Below are positions 27,201-37,437 of a stretch of 64,000 nucleotides of DNA, one piece after another. Under the pieces are notes generated by a model. That model was given only the letters and a program-made list of their open reading frames with translations. It had not been told where the DNA came from and did not search any database. The DNA is taken from assembly GCF_000410875.1 (NCBI RefSeq), contig NZ_AROI01000010.1:1-64000 (forward strand), in the 5' to 3' direction. Source of the stretch: Halopseudomonas pelagia CL-AP6 (GTDB lineage: Bacteria; Pseudomonadota; Gammaproteobacteria; Pseudomonadales; Pseudomonadaceae). A program made the translations under genes and the position numbers. The first letter of the stretch is position 1. Every line of letters starts with the position of its first letter.

Positions 27201-28643
27201 ATGGACAATTTGCATAATATTATCGGCCTTACTCTTGCCGTGCTCTACTGGCTTTTAACGGCAGCCGTCACCATACGGGTGGTCATCTTCCGGCGGCCCG
27301 TCAGTGGCACGCTAGCCTGGCTACTGGTGATCTACATACTGCCGGTGTTTGGGGCAATATTGTATCTGCTGCTTGGCGAATTGAACCTGGGCCGCAAACG
27401 CGCGGCACGCGCCCAGGCTATGATTGAACCCTACCTGGACAATCTCAACAGCCGTTTCGATGTCGATAGCATACCTATGCCTGGCGGCCACCTGGCGCTA
27501 GCGGTACACCAGCTGTTGGCATCCAGAATGGGGTTGGGCACCCTCGGCTATTCACGCATGCAGGTACTGAAGTCGCCAGACGCTATTTTCATGCAGGTTA
27601 TCGAGGATATCCGCCAATCGCGCGAGAGCATTCGCGTGGAGACCTACATCTGGCATGCCGGTGGCCGGGTCGATGATGTAGCCAATGAGCTGATCGCCGC
27701 CAGTCGTCGTGGCGTCAAGGTCAGCGTGCTGATCGATCACGCCGGTAGCCGGCCGTTTTTTCGTTCGAAATGGCGCAAGGCAATGGTCGACGCCGGCATT
27801 GAAGTGGTTCCCGCCCTGCCGGTTAAATTGCTGCGCGCATTAGTCCACCGTATTGATCTGCGCATGCACCGCAAGCTATTGATTATCGATGACCGCATCG
27901 CCTTTACCGGCTCCATGAATATGGCAGACCCGTTAGTATTCAAGCGCAAATCCAAATCTGGCCCTTGGGTAGACATCATGCTGCGGCTGGACGGTCAGGC
28001 AGCCTCGGGATTGGCCAAGGTGTTCGCCTGGGACTGGGAGGTAGAAACCGGTCAACGTTGCCTGCCTGACTACTATCCGGCGCCGGATCAATGTAACCAA
28101 TGGCTGTCGATTATCCCCTCCGGCCCTGGGGTGGGTGAAGATCTTATTGGTCAGGCGGTGTTATCGAGCATTTATCGGGCGAACCACCGCATTGTGATCA
28201 GCACCCCCTATTTCGTGCCGTCAGAAGCGATCTTCGACGCTCTCTGTCAGGCGGCGCGTCGCGGGGTGGAAGTCATCCTGCTGCTTCCCAAGCGGAATGA
28301 TTCGGTCATGGTCGGCTGGGCCAGCCGATCCTATTTCGAGCTGCTGCTTGAGGCGGGCGTGACTATCCAGCAGTTTGAGGGCGGCTTGTTGCACACTAAA
28401 GCCATGCTGATGGACGACGAGCTGGCGCTGGTAGGCAGCCTTAATCTGGATATTCGCAGCCTGCAATTGAATTTCGAATTGACGGTGGCACTGTTTGGGC
28501 ACGACAGCTGTACCGGGATCAAGGCGCTTTTGGAATCCTACATGAGCAGCTGTACACCGTTAGATCTAGCGCACTGGAAGCAACGCAGCCGCCCTGCCCG
28601 TATGCTGGAAAGACTGATGTTTTTCATGAGCCCGCTGCTATAA
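27201..28643 (+). CDS. clsA: Cardiolipin synthase A (PLD superfamily)
   Basis: A 480-residue inner-membrane enzyme joining two phosphatidylglycerols into cardiolipin. It has two N-terminal membrane helices, then two HKD motifs: HRKLLIIDDRIAFTGSMN (about residues 222-239) and HTKAMLMDDELALVGSLNLD (about residues 397-416). It makes use of the lipid made by PgsA elsewhere in the window. A second PLD-type protein lies 300 bases downstream on the other strand. Confidence 0.94.
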   Translation: MDNLHNIIGLTLAVLYWLLTAAVTIRVVIFRRPVSGTLAWLLVIYILPVFGAILYLLLGELNLGRKRAARAQAMIEPYLDNLNSRFDVDSIPMPGGHLALAVHQLLASRMGLGTLGYSRMQVLKSPDAIFMQVIEDIRQSRESIRVETYIWHAGGRVDDVANELIAASRRGVKVSVLIDHAGSRPFFRSKWRKAMVDAGIEVVPALPVKLLRALVHRIDLRMHRKLLIIDDRIAFTGSMNMADPLVFKRKSKSGPWVDIMLRLDGQAASGLAKVFAWDWEVETGQRCLPDYYPAPDQCNQWLSIIPSGPGVGEDLIGQAVLSSIYRANHRIVISTPYFVPSEAIFDALCQAARRGVEVILLLPKRNDSVMVGWASRSYFELLLEAGVTIQQFEGGLLHTKAMLMDDELALVGSLNLDIRSLQLNFELTVALFGHDSCTGIKALLESYMSSCTPLDLAHWKQRSRPARMLERLMFFMSPLL

Positions 28644-28776
28644 CTGCCCCTGGGCTATAGCTATAACGCCTCAGCCAGTAAATACAAATAATTCTTAAAT
28701 GCTTATTGTTATCGAATCTAGCCAGTGCTAGTCTGCCAATGAGATTGATTCTTGTTTAAGACCGCGAGGCTACTCC

Positions 28777-28956
28777 ATGCGCATCTACATGCTGCCACTG
28801 ACCATCACTGCCACTCTCATGTCCGCCAATGCGGTGCAGGCTGAGCGGATATATCATTACAAAGCCCACTCTTCAGCGCAGGCGCAGAGCCACAACACGT
28901 TAGAGCGCACCGGCACTGCCAAGACGCGTGCTGATGGCCCCGCAACCGCGCTATAA
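28777..28956 (+). CDS. Small exported peptide of unknown function (59 aa)
   Basis: The frame reads MRIYMLPLTITATLMSANAVQA and then a 37-residue polar tail. This has a good signal-peptide form with an AVQA cleavage site. GAGG lies 8 bases before the ATG, and the preceding 130 bases are AT-rich enough to hold a promoter. I do not recognise the mature part. It converges with the PLD-type lipoprotein gene, and the stop codons overlap by six bases. Confidence 0.6.
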   Translation: MRIYMLPLTITATLMSANAVQAERIYHYKAHSSAQAQSHNTLERTGTAKTRADGPATAL

Positions 28957-30492
28957 CTGATCTTCAATGGGTAGCCAGTTAAGCATCCAGGCCATAAATC
29001 GGCGGGCTCTGCTCGCCTCGGGCTCGCTATTCCATTGCCGGCCTTCGGCATGCCATTGCAATCGATCGCCTTCGCCAAGACGCAATTCGAAGGCGTAATC
29101 ATCAGCGGTCCAGGCCTGAAATAAATCCGCCATACGGATCGCCAGATCTTTCTGATACACCATTACGCCCGCTTCGGTGTTCAGCGTAATGGATCGAGGG
29201 TCAAGGTTGATCGAACCAACAAACAGCTTGTAACGATCAAACACAAAGCTTTTGGCGTGCAGGCTCGCTACCGACTCACCGATGAAGGTATTGGGACGCT
29301 CCTGCTTGGCCGCCATGGGTTGCAGTTCCCATAGCCGGATACCTTTTTTTAACATGGGGATGCGATACGCAGCATAGCTGCTATGCACCGCCAGTACGTC
29401 GGTAGTGGCCAGCGAGTTGGTGAGCATGGACACATCAGCCCCCTGTTCGACGACACGCCCGAGTAGTTCGACCCCGCGGTCGCCGGGGATCAAATAGGCT
29501 GACTTGATCAGCAGTTCGGATTGCACGTCACGTAGGTGGTTCGCCAATATCCGCGCCAGATAGGGTACTTCATTATGCTCCGACTGGGCATCAGCCTTGA
29601 CCGGCGGATCAGCCAGCCAGTCTGCATGGCCCCAATACAGTTTTAACCGACCCTCAATCAGATCCCGGCTGAAGCTTTCTTTTTCCATTGCCTGGATATA
29701 AGGCCGTTGGGCCTGCTTGTCGCGATGGAAAGCCAAGCCTTTGCGCATACGATTAAGGGTACCCTGCTTGGCATTCGCATAGATCACACTGGCGGGTATG
29801 GCGTTAGGGCTATTCCAGAACGCATCAAAGCTGGCGGAGGCTTCCCGGCTGATCGGCCCAATTCCCAGCAGATCGACATCCTGAAAGTCCAGTTCGCTCA
29901 GGGCGTAATATTCATCGCCAATATTCCGCCCGCCGGTGATCATCGCCAGATTATCGGAGACCATCAGCTTGTTGTGCATGCGGTTGTTAATACGCCCGAA
30001 CTCAACGATTTTGCTGGGCAATTTGAACCACTTGTTACGAACACTAACGGGGTTGAATAGACGCAGTTCGATATTGGTGTGCCGATCCAACGTCGCCACT
30101 GCCTTATCGGACATGCTGTTGCCAATATCATCAAGCAGTATGCGTACCCGTACACCTCGATCTGCTGCCGCCAAGAGTCGATCTGCAATCAGGCCACCGG
30201 TGACATCTCCGCTGTAAATATAGTATTGAAGATCAATACTGGTTTGGGCCATGTCGATCAGCTGCAACCTGGCGGATAAAGCATCGACTCCGCGATCAAG
30301 CAGGTGAAACCCTGACATTTGCAAGTCATCCACTGGCTGTTGGCGCATATAGGCGCTCAACGAACCCTGGTCCGGCACTTCAACGGCGTAACTGGCCGGC
30401 ATATCATGCTTGGGCAGTGGGGTTGCGCAAGCAGTCAGCCCGCCCAGCAGCGCGCACACACTACCCACCACTACGTATTTTGTCAGGCGCAT
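28951..30492 (-). CDS. Phospholipase D-family lipoprotein, ClsC-like
   Basis: A 513-residue protein with a lipoprotein signal (LLGGLTACA) and two PLD active sites: NNRMHNKLMVSDNLAMITGGRNIGDEY and LHAKSFVFDRYKLFVGSINLDPRS. E. coli ClsC makes cardiolipin from phosphatidylglycerol and phosphatidylethanolamine with its partner YmdB, and this protein has the same domain layout. No YmdB-like gene is adjacent. It is last on the strand after the TonB system, 67 bases downstream of the LprI/ankyrin lipoprotein gene. Confidence 0.87.
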   Translation of the reverse strand: MRLTKYVVVGSVCALLGGLTACATPLPKHDMPASYAVEVPDQGSLSAYMRQQPVDDLQMSGFHLLDRGVDALSARLQLIDMAQTSIDLQYYIYSGDVTGGLIADRLLAAADRGVRVRILLDDIGNSMSDKAVATLDRHTNIELRLFNPVSVRNKWFKLPSKIVEFGRINNRMHNKLMVSDNLAMITGGRNIGDEYYALSELDFQDVDLLGIGPISREASASFDAFWNSPNAIPASVIYANAKQGTLNRMRKGLAFHRDKQAQRPYIQAMEKESFSRDLIEGRLKLYWGHADWLADPPVKADAQSEHNEVPYLARILANHLRDVQSELLIKSAYLIPGDRGVELLGRVVEQGADVSMLTNSLATTDVLAVHSSYAAYRIPMLKKGIRLWELQPMAAKQERPNTFIGESVASLHAKSFVFDRYKLFVGSINLDPRSITLNTEAGVMVYQKDLAIRMADLFQAWTADDYAFELRLGEGDRLQWHAEGRQWNSEPEASRARRFMAWMLNWLPIEDQL

Positions 30493-30559
30493 GGCGCTCT
30501 CGTTATATTCAGGAAAGGGCTGCTTGGATGCTCATACTAGCAGCCGCTCGCGCGAACCA

Positions 30560-33172
30560 CTATTCAGAGACCACCAGTTGGTATTCGGTACGCCGGACAC
30601 CCTGTGTGTGCATCACCACGTAGCCTTGCTGAGAAGGAGTAAAGCCCTGGGTCAATGCAGCACTGAACAGTGCCCGCCAGGTGCTCTCCACATCAGCCTG
30701 CTGCGGATCAAAGTTAACACTCAAGACCTGCTGCTGCGGCGTTCGTTCCAAAACGTAATTGGCCACATTAGCGCCGCCGAGGGCATTTACCGGAAAGCTC
30801 ACCAGCATCGGCAGCTGGGTATCAGTCATTGCGCTCATATCTTGAATAGCAAGTGTCAGCGGGCCAGCAATCTTCATCTTGCCGCGCCGCACAGCCGCCA
30901 TGCCAACCTGGCGAGCGATACTGCCCATGTCGTTACGCAAACGTTCTGGTGTCAGTTGCATGTTGCGACCAAACAAGACCATTGCTGGCCGCTCCAGCAG
31001 TCGGATTCGATAGTCCACTCCGGTATCACGAAGGATCAAAGTATCGCCAGCGCGGATATCAGCTACCGTCTGCTGCGAAGGTGGTGGCGCGGTGTATACG
31101 CTGGTGCACAGCGGTCCTTTTACCCGGCTTCGCTCTGCATCTGAGAGTCGGCCGTTGACATCCAGAGCCACGCAGACCTGCTGATGGTAACCATCCCAGG
31201 CTTGTGCGGCGGCGCCGGCGTTGATCAGCAGATCAATCAAGGGCGCTTCGGCCTGCCTGGCGGCGATCAACAATGCGGTGCTGCGGCCTGCTTCGGCTTC
31301 CTGCCGGTCCGGCCCACCGACCCCAGCAAAAGCGACTTGTCTGGTTTGTGCATGCACGTTCGCACCGGCGTCAATCAAGCGGCGCGCGGCGGGCAGCAGA
31401 TTGAGTTCGGCGGCGCTCATCAACGGCGTTTTGCCCCATGCGTTGGCGGCATCAGGATCAAAACCTCTTTGCAGTAACAGCTCCAGGCTGGCCGGGCTGG
31501 CTACCGCAGCCATCAGCGCCGGGCTCTGGTCTGGCCCCAAGCCGCGTCGGGCACCGAAGGTGTCGGTTTCATAGTTAACAAAGTCGTTGATCACATTGGC
31601 TGGTGCATCATTCAGCAGCACGCTGTACAGAGTGGCGAAGTGTCTACCCTGCTCTAGCGCACCTGCCGCTGGGGCGATAGCGTATCGCGCCGGGTAGCTA
31701 TCCTGGGGTGTCAATGGCAGATCAGGGGCTTCAACCGGAGGGGCAAGATTCTCCATGCTTCTGGCCAATGTTTCGTGGAACAGCAAATCCGCAGCTGCCT
31801 GACTCTGAGCGGCGTCTAATCCCTGCGCGAGGAACATTTGAACCAGCTCCTGGTGGGCCGGACGTAACATCGGCATGACCTTGCGATACCCGGTTTTACT
31901 GCCCAGATTGCGTTCTGACCAGTTAAATAAAGCTTCCAACGCCTGGTCATTGCGCTGGTAAACCGCCGCTTCGCGGCCATAGCGTGAAAGCGCATCGGCA
32001 CCGAGCAATGGCAAGTTCAGCAGCGTCCATTGGCGCTCCTTCCAACGCTGGAAATTATCGCGACGTTCGTGCTGCGCGTAACCGGGCAACGGGTCGCCAG
32101 CGATCTTGTTCAACTCCGCCTCCAGCGCGGCATATGCTGGCATGCCTGCCAGGGTATTAGTGCGTGGCGGCGTGAGATAGGTCTGAAATAGACACAAAGG
32201 CTGCAAACCTTGAGCTGACAGCTCATAGAGCCCACTGAATGCAGACTCGCCTCGAGCAGCCGGGGAATAGAAGCCCCAGGTTTCATTGACCAGCACAAGC
32301 GATCTGCCCGCGCGGCGGAATACATCAATGGAGCCGTAATCGCTTGTCTGCGAAGACGACACATAAGCCCGGCCGCCGTAGTTAGGCAGCTCGGCAACCC
32401 AACGCGGCAAGGTGCGATCATCCATTACCACCTGGCCATTAATCAGCAGGCCTCGCGCCCGATTCTGGTAGCCGGCGTAAGGCCCGGCATTGTATAGATC
32501 CACTCGGATTTCTCGACCATCCAGAGAGGCAACCGAGGTAGCGCTGTTACTTCCTGCCAATACAGTGGTACCGGGCAGCCGTGCAGGGTTTGGCAGACCA
32601 TTGCGTTGCAAATCGTCGTTCAATTGATCCGCCAACTGCGAGCATAGCCCTGGCTCACGTCCGTCCGCCAATCGGTAGTCAACATAGGCGGAATACGGGT
32701 GCGCTGCCTGTTGTTGGGCGAGTGGTCGAGACGAAAGTGCCCAGGTAGCGAGGCGCTGTGCGCGGTCGCGGTAAGATGCCTGCAGACAAGCGACAGCGGC
32801 AGCGTCGGCTTGCACATCCGTGCCCGTTTGATTGTCCATACCGCATTGGGCTGCTCGGCTAAGCATCCATTGACGCTGGTTGGCTTCCAGGAGCAATCCG
32901 CCCGCAGTGTCAAGGTTCTGCACCAAGGTCCGATATTGATCAGCCAGTTGCTTGTCCTGCGCCGACAGCATCTCGCTGGCACAGATCTGGCGATGTACCG
33001 CGGGCAGAGCCCCCCCGCACTCGAAGCTAGCCCGGGTCTCCACCTGCGTCTGCGCCAGGCGCGGTGTAGTGTCGTGAAAAGCTACCGGCCCCGATACGGG
33101 CGCGGCGCAGCCGCTGATCAGAACCACTAACGCAGCTGGTACAGCAGGTTTGAAGCAGAACGGGACACTCAT
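30560..33172 (-). CDS. Large lipoprotein with LprI-like and ankyrin-repeat domains
   Basis: An 870-residue predicted lipoprotein (lipobox LISGC, Cys22). Residues about 48-135 match the Cys-containing LprI (DUF1311) lysozyme-inhibitor-like pattern, with SFECGGALPAVHRQICASEMLSAQDKQL spread over this part. Residues about 555-665 hold ankyrin-type repeats (KTPLMSAAELNLLPAARRLIDAGAN; ALLIAARQAEAPLIDLLINAGA). The rest is not recognised. It starts 19 bases after the tonB-like stop and probably shares its message. The likely site is the periplasmic face of a membrane. The function is unknown. Confidence 0.7.
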   Translation of the reverse strand: MSVPFCFKPAVPAALVVLISGCAAPVSGPVAFHDTTPRLAQTQVETRASFECGGALPAVHRQICASEMLSAQDKQLADQYRTLVQNLDTAGGLLLEANQRQWMLSRAAQCGMDNQTGTDVQADAAAVACLQASYRDRAQRLATWALSSRPLAQQQAAHPYSAYVDYRLADGREPGLCSQLADQLNDDLQRNGLPNPARLPGTTVLAGSNSATSVASLDGREIRVDLYNAGPYAGYQNRARGLLINGQVVMDDRTLPRWVAELPNYGGRAYVSSSQTSDYGSIDVFRRAGRSLVLVNETWGFYSPAARGESAFSGLYELSAQGLQPLCLFQTYLTPPRTNTLAGMPAYAALEAELNKIAGDPLPGYAQHERRDNFQRWKERQWTLLNLPLLGADALSRYGREAAVYQRNDQALEALFNWSERNLGSKTGYRKVMPMLRPAHQELVQMFLAQGLDAAQSQAAADLLFHETLARSMENLAPPVEAPDLPLTPQDSYPARYAIAPAAGALEQGRHFATLYSVLLNDAPANVINDFVNYETDTFGARRGLGPDQSPALMAAVASPASLELLLQRGFDPDAANAWGKTPLMSAAELNLLPAARRLIDAGANVHAQTRQVAFAGVGGPDRQEAEAGRSTALLIAARQAEAPLIDLLINAGAAAQAWDGYHQQVCVALDVNGRLSDAERSRVKGPLCTSVYTAPPPSQQTVADIRAGDTLILRDTGVDYRIRLLERPAMVLFGRNMQLTPERLRNDMGSIARQVGMAAVRRGKMKIAGPLTLAIQDMSAMTDTQLPMLVSFPVNALGGANVANYVLERTPQQQVLSVNFDPQQADVESTWRALFSAALTQGFTPSQQGYVVMHTQGVRRTEYQLVVSE

Positions 33173-33191
33173 CAGATGCTCCTGATCATTA

Positions 33192-33916
<725 letters not shown>

Positions 33917-33917
<1 letters not shown>

Positions 33918-34351
33918 CAGGGCTCCAGCTCTTCCGAGGCCACCAGGCTGATGCGCGTATAGCCGGTTTTCTGCAACGTATTCATCACCCGCATCAGCGT
34001 ACCGTAATCCACCGCCTGATCGCCGCGCAAAAACAGCCGCGTTTCACGGTCACTGCCGGTGATACCCAGAACCAAGGCCGACAATTCACTCAAGAGCACT
34101 TCCTGCTCCTGCACGAATAACAGGCCGTCAGCCTGAACGCTGACATACACAGGATCCGTCGGCGGCGGACTGGCGGTGGCCGAATTGCTCGGCAGATCCA
34201 CAGGCACATCTACAGTCGCCAAGGGTGCCGCGACCATAAAGATAATCAGCAACACCAGCATCACGTCAACAAAGGGCGTGATGTTCATTTCGGCGTTCTG
34301 TTGGTAGTTGTGACGTTTGACCATGGGGCCTGAATTGAACTGGATGCCCAT
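33917..34351 (-). CDS. exbD: ExbD/TolR-family biopolymer transport protein
   Basis: A 144-residue proton-channel subunit with one membrane helix. It shows the family opening AEMNITPFVDVMLVLLIIFMV with the essential Asp in FVDVML. It sits two bases after exbB and overlaps tonB, so it belongs to the Ton rather than the Tol system (no tolB or pal nearby). Confidence 0.93.
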
Positions 34352-34353
34352 GG

Positions 34354-35232
34354 CTATTTCACCTCGTCAAGCTTGCGCGACACGTCGGCAATCATCTCCG
34401 CAGAGAAATTATCCAGACCACCGACAAAGCCGTTGATGTCACGGGCAAATTTGTTGAAGATCATCACCGCCGGGATCGCGGCAAACAATCCCAAAGCCGT
34501 CGCCAATAGCGCTTCGGCGATACCCGGGGCGACAATCGCCAAACTCGCCGTTTTCATCGTGGCGATACTGGCGAAGCTGTTCAAAATGCCCCACACGGTA
34601 CCGAACAGACCGATAAAGGGCGCCGTCGCACCAATGGTCGCCAGTACACCCATCATGCTGCCCAAGCGCGCCAAGTCACGTTCCTGAACGATGCTGGCGG
34701 TCAGCGACATGCGCTGCAAAAGCCGGTTTATCTGATCCGCATCGGCCTGGCGATGGCGACCGAAATGCGTCACTTCGGCTTGCGCCACCTGCCACATACG
34801 CCCCATCGAACTCTGCTCTGCCTGCTCCTGCAAGACTCCCACGTCCTGTTGGCGGAAGGCCTCGAGAAAACGCTGGTTGGCACGCCGAGCACGCGCGAAA
34901 ACAATTAATTTTTCTATCAGCACTGCCCAGGTCAGCAGCGAGCAGAGCACCAGAAAGATCATCACCCCTTTGACCACCATGTCAGCCTGCACGAACATTT
35001 CGCGCACGCCAAAGCGCTCAGTGGCAACAGGGATCACCGATGCAACGGGGCCGGCCACTGGCTCACTTATAACGCTTCGCTCTACCTCAGCCGGCGTTGC
35101 CTCTTCGCTAGGTGTTTGCGCCATTACCAGGCTGGCTGTCATTCCGGCTAAGCCCATAAAAACCAGCAACGCCGCCAGGCGCAAGCGCGATTGCCAGCGT
35201 GATGAATGAAGACCTAGAGAACGCATGTCCAT
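34354..35232 (-). CDS. exbB: ExbB/TolQ-family proton channel
   Basis: A 292-residue inner-membrane protein with a signal-like N-terminus and a periplasmic extension (to about residue 85) before the three-helix MotA/TolQ/ExbB core. The signature LGSMMGVLATIGATAPFIGLFGTVWGI is clear. Long N-terminal ExbB forms are known in pseudomonads. It is first in the exbB-exbD-tonB run. Confidence 0.92.
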   Translation of the reverse strand: MDMRSLGLHSSRWQSRLRLAALLVFMGLAGMTASLVMAQTPSEEATPAEVERSVISEPVAGPVASVIPVATERFGVREMFVQADMVVKGVMIFLVLCSLLTWAVLIEKLIVFARARRANQRFLEAFRQQDVGVLQEQAEQSSMGRMWQVAQAEVTHFGRHRQADADQINRLLQRMSLTASIVQERDLARLGSMMGVLATIGATAPFIGLFGTVWGILNSFASIATMKTASLAIVAPGIAEALLATALGLFAAIPAVMIFNKFARDINGFVGGLDNFSAEMIADVSRKLDEVK

Positions 35233-35243
35233 ATAAACCCCGA

Positions 35244-35588
35244 TTATTGATTGTTGTTGGGAGGAATGCTGGCGCCATCGTCTTCGGGCCCCAGGGAGTC
35301 AATTGCAAGAATGGCGTGCAATGTCGCTACATAGCGGGCGAAGGCGTCGCGTCCGCAGGTACTCAGACAAATCCGGGTGCGCGGCTTTTTACCAGCAAAA
35401 TCCTTTTTGATCCGCACATAAAGCGCGCTTTCAAGGGTTACCAGATGCGCACCCAGGTTGCCGTCGGTGGTTTTCACGATGGCCCGCAAGGATACGAACT
35501 CCAGCCACTGATTGGGTCCCAGGGTATTGAGTGCAGCCATGATTTTCAGGCGAACCGGCTGGTGAATGATCTCGTCCGGAGTTTGCAT
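35244..35588 (-). CDS. Winged-helix transcriptional regulator (HTH_34 type)
   Basis: A 114-residue DNA-binding protein with the pattern IHQPVRLKIMAALNTLG, TDGNLGAHLVTLE, FAGKKPRTRICLS, GRDAFARYV, typical of small ArsR/MarR-like winged-helix proteins. I chose ATG 35588, two bases after the stop of the membrane-protein gene; the open frame extends further but inside that gene. It probably represses its own operon. Confidence 0.82.
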   Translation of the reverse strand: MQTPDEIIHQPVRLKIMAALNTLGPNQWLEFVSLRAIVKTTDGNLGAHLVTLESALYVRIKKDFAGKKPRTRICLSTCGRDAFARYVATLHAILAIDSLGPEDDGASIPPNNNQ

Positions 35589-35590
35589 AC

Positions 35591-36136
35591 TCAGCGCCTC
35601 AGCCACAGGCCGAACAGCACAAATACGCCACCATAGGCGAAAGCCATCCACCACCAGAAAAAGGCGGTGAAGAACGCGTACCCAAGCAGGCACAGCGTGG
35701 CGACCAATACGCCGATCAGCAGATAGCGAGGGCGCAGATGCACGCCGCGAAACACATACAGCGTGCACACCAACAAAGGTGCTACCAAAGTGCCCTGCTG
35801 CGGAGAGACCGGCCACATGATGGTATTAATGACGATATGGAACAGCAGGATACTGCCAATCAATACCAGGTAACGCCAAGCGACGCCCTGCACCAATGGC
35901 ACCGCACGCACAGCCAAGATGCAGCCAATGGCCAGAGCCAACAGAATAAGGGGTATCCAAATAAATAGAATCTGTTGGGGGAAAAGCGCCGTGAGGATAA
36001 AACCGATAACGTGCATGCTACCCCACAGAATCAGCTGATTGGATTCTGCCTGGTAGTCTTGGAACCCCGCGGCACGCGCATTGATCGCCGCGATATCGCG
36101 CAAAGCCTGGGCGGCCTCTTGAGCGGAAGGTGACAT
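35591..36136 (-). CDS. Multi-spanning membrane protein of unknown function
   Basis: A 181-residue protein with about five hydrophobic helices after a short cytoplasmic N-terminus (QEAAQALRDIAAINARAAGFQDY). Small operons of such a membrane protein with an HTH_34 regulator are common in bacteria; no function is established. The start follows a GGAAAAACAGAG-like leader. It is co-transcribed with the regulator. Confidence 0.75.
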   Translation of the reverse strand: MSPSAQEAAQALRDIAAINARAAGFQDYQAESNQLILWGSMHVIGFILTALFPQQILFIWIPLILLALAIGCILAVRAVPLVQGVAWRYLVLIGSILLFHIVINTIMWPVSPQQGTLVAPLLVCTLYVFRGVHLRPRYLLIGVLVATLCLLGYAFFTAFFWWWMAFAYGGVFVLFGLWLRR

Positions 36137-36170
36137 GGTATATCTCTGTTTTTCTTATTTGTATGCAAAG

Positions 36171-36189
36171 TACTCTATTTCACAGAGTA
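36171..36189. promoter_or_regulatory. Inverted repeat upstream of the membrane-protein/regulator operon
   Basis: TACTCT, 7 bases, AGAGTA. It lies 35-53 bases before the membrane-protein start, where a repressor would cover the promoter. A likely target of the winged-helix regulator (inference). Confidence 0.45.
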
Positions 36190-36210
36190 AAAAAATACAA
36201 GAGACCCATA

Positions 36211-37119
36211 TCATTCGCGGTGACGGGAAAAACTGGCAAAAGTAGTCCTCAGATATTCAGCAAAAGCGTAAGCCACAACGGGTAACTGACGGTTCTGCAG
36301 AGACGCCAGTACTAGGTTGGCCGACGGGAAGCCGCGGTCTTCAATTTCCCGACTAACCAGATCGCTCTCCACGCGTGACACCCCGATTTCAATCTGAAAA
36401 GTCAGCGCTTGCTCATAGCGCAAATAACCGAGAAGAAATTCAAAACTGTTGCTCTCGATGGTTGGCCGCAACTTGATTGAGCGCTGCGCCAGAAACGCAT
36501 CCAGTAACTGGCGACCGGCGATATCACGTGCAGGCAACACCAGGGGGTAGTCCAAGCATTGTCTTAGTTTAACCGCGCCTTTCTGCACGGCCAGCGGGTG
36601 GTCGCGATGCATGACCAGACACAGGGGCTGAGACAGCTCATCCAGACGCAGAATATCTGTCTCCGGGGTCAGGTGGAAAATAAGTGCCAGATCGGACTCA
36701 AAGGTGCGCAGTGAATCCAGAGCCCTGCTGTGATCGCCCACCTGTACCTGGAACTCAACCAGGGGATGCTTTTTCTTGAAGCCGGCAATTCTTTCAGGCA
36801 GAAAGGCTGCGGCTGCGGCCTGACTGACGACAATCCGGACGCAACCGCGGCGCAGCCCCTGCAAGTCTTCTATTTCGGAGCGCACCTGTTCAAGGTGAGC
36901 TGCGCGGCTACGGATGTAGTGCACGAAAAGTTCGCCCGCGGCTGTCAGACGCATGCCTCTGGGGAGTCGCTCAAACAGAGGCATGCCTAGCTCTGCCTCA
37001 AGGTCCTGTATGCGTCGATTCACCGCTGATGGCGCCACATGCAGGCGCTCGGCCGCTTGGCGAATCGAGCCCACGCGCGCCACCTCGTCCAGATAATGTA
37101 AAAAGCGAAGATGATTCAA
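36211..37119 (-). CDS. LysR-family transcriptional regulator
   Basis: A 302-residue LTTR: an N-terminal helix-turn-helix (IRQAAERLHVAPSAVNRRIQDLEAELGMPLFER) and a C-terminal periplasmic-binding-like effector domain. It is divergent from the catabolic operon beginning at 37438, and an LTTR-type site lies between them, so it probably controls that operon in response to a pathway compound. Confidence 0.9.
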   Translation of the reverse strand: MNHLRFLHYLDEVARVGSIRQAAERLHVAPSAVNRRIQDLEAELGMPLFERLPRGMRLTAAGELFVHYIRSRAAHLEQVRSEIEDLQGLRRGCVRIVVSQAAAAAFLPERIAGFKKKHPLVEFQVQVGDHSRALDSLRTFESDLALIFHLTPETDILRLDELSQPLCLVMHRDHPLAVQKGAVKLRQCLDYPLVLPARDIAGRQLLDAFLAQRSIKLRPTIESNSFEFLLGYLRYEQALTFQIEIGVSRVESDLVSREIEDRGFPSANLVLASLQNRQLPVVAYAFAEYLRTTFASFSRHRE

Positions 37120-37437
37120 TTTCAGCTCCTGTGAACATGTTGTGGTAACTGATGCAGACGTTCCTATGGTTTACCGCCAAGCGCATGCCACATTTGCGCG
37201 CATGCGCGCCCTCCTGCGGTGCGGTTTCGCACTGACACGGACGCCAGTTCCTGGGGCTGGATCAGTTCCTAGTCACCACTAAGCCGCATCACAAGCGCCA
37301 CGTGCGATCCCGGTAACGGCCAGGCTTCCCTCACACTGCGGGATTCAACCCATGCGTTGCCAAATCGGCAACGCAATGCTCGTCATAAGGTCGCTTTGTA
37401 GCAACGCAAATGGCATGCCGCCTGCTTTAGCTATGGC
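37120..37437. promoter_or_regulatory. Divergent control region with LysR-type operator
   Basis: This 318-base region holds no gene. At 37353-37375 there is an inverted repeat TGCGTTGCC, AAATC, GGCAACGCA with perfect 9-base arms; inside it TGCCAAATCGGCA (37358-37370) has the LysR T-N11-A form. It lies about 60 bases before the first gene of the plus operon, suiting an activator. Confidence 0.55.

Noticed and set aside
37411-37428. A sigma-54-like promoter (TGGCAT with GC 12 bases on)
   Set aside because: The spacing GG-N10-GC is right, but transcription would begin at or just before the ATG at 37438, leaving no leader. It could be real only if translation starts further downstream.
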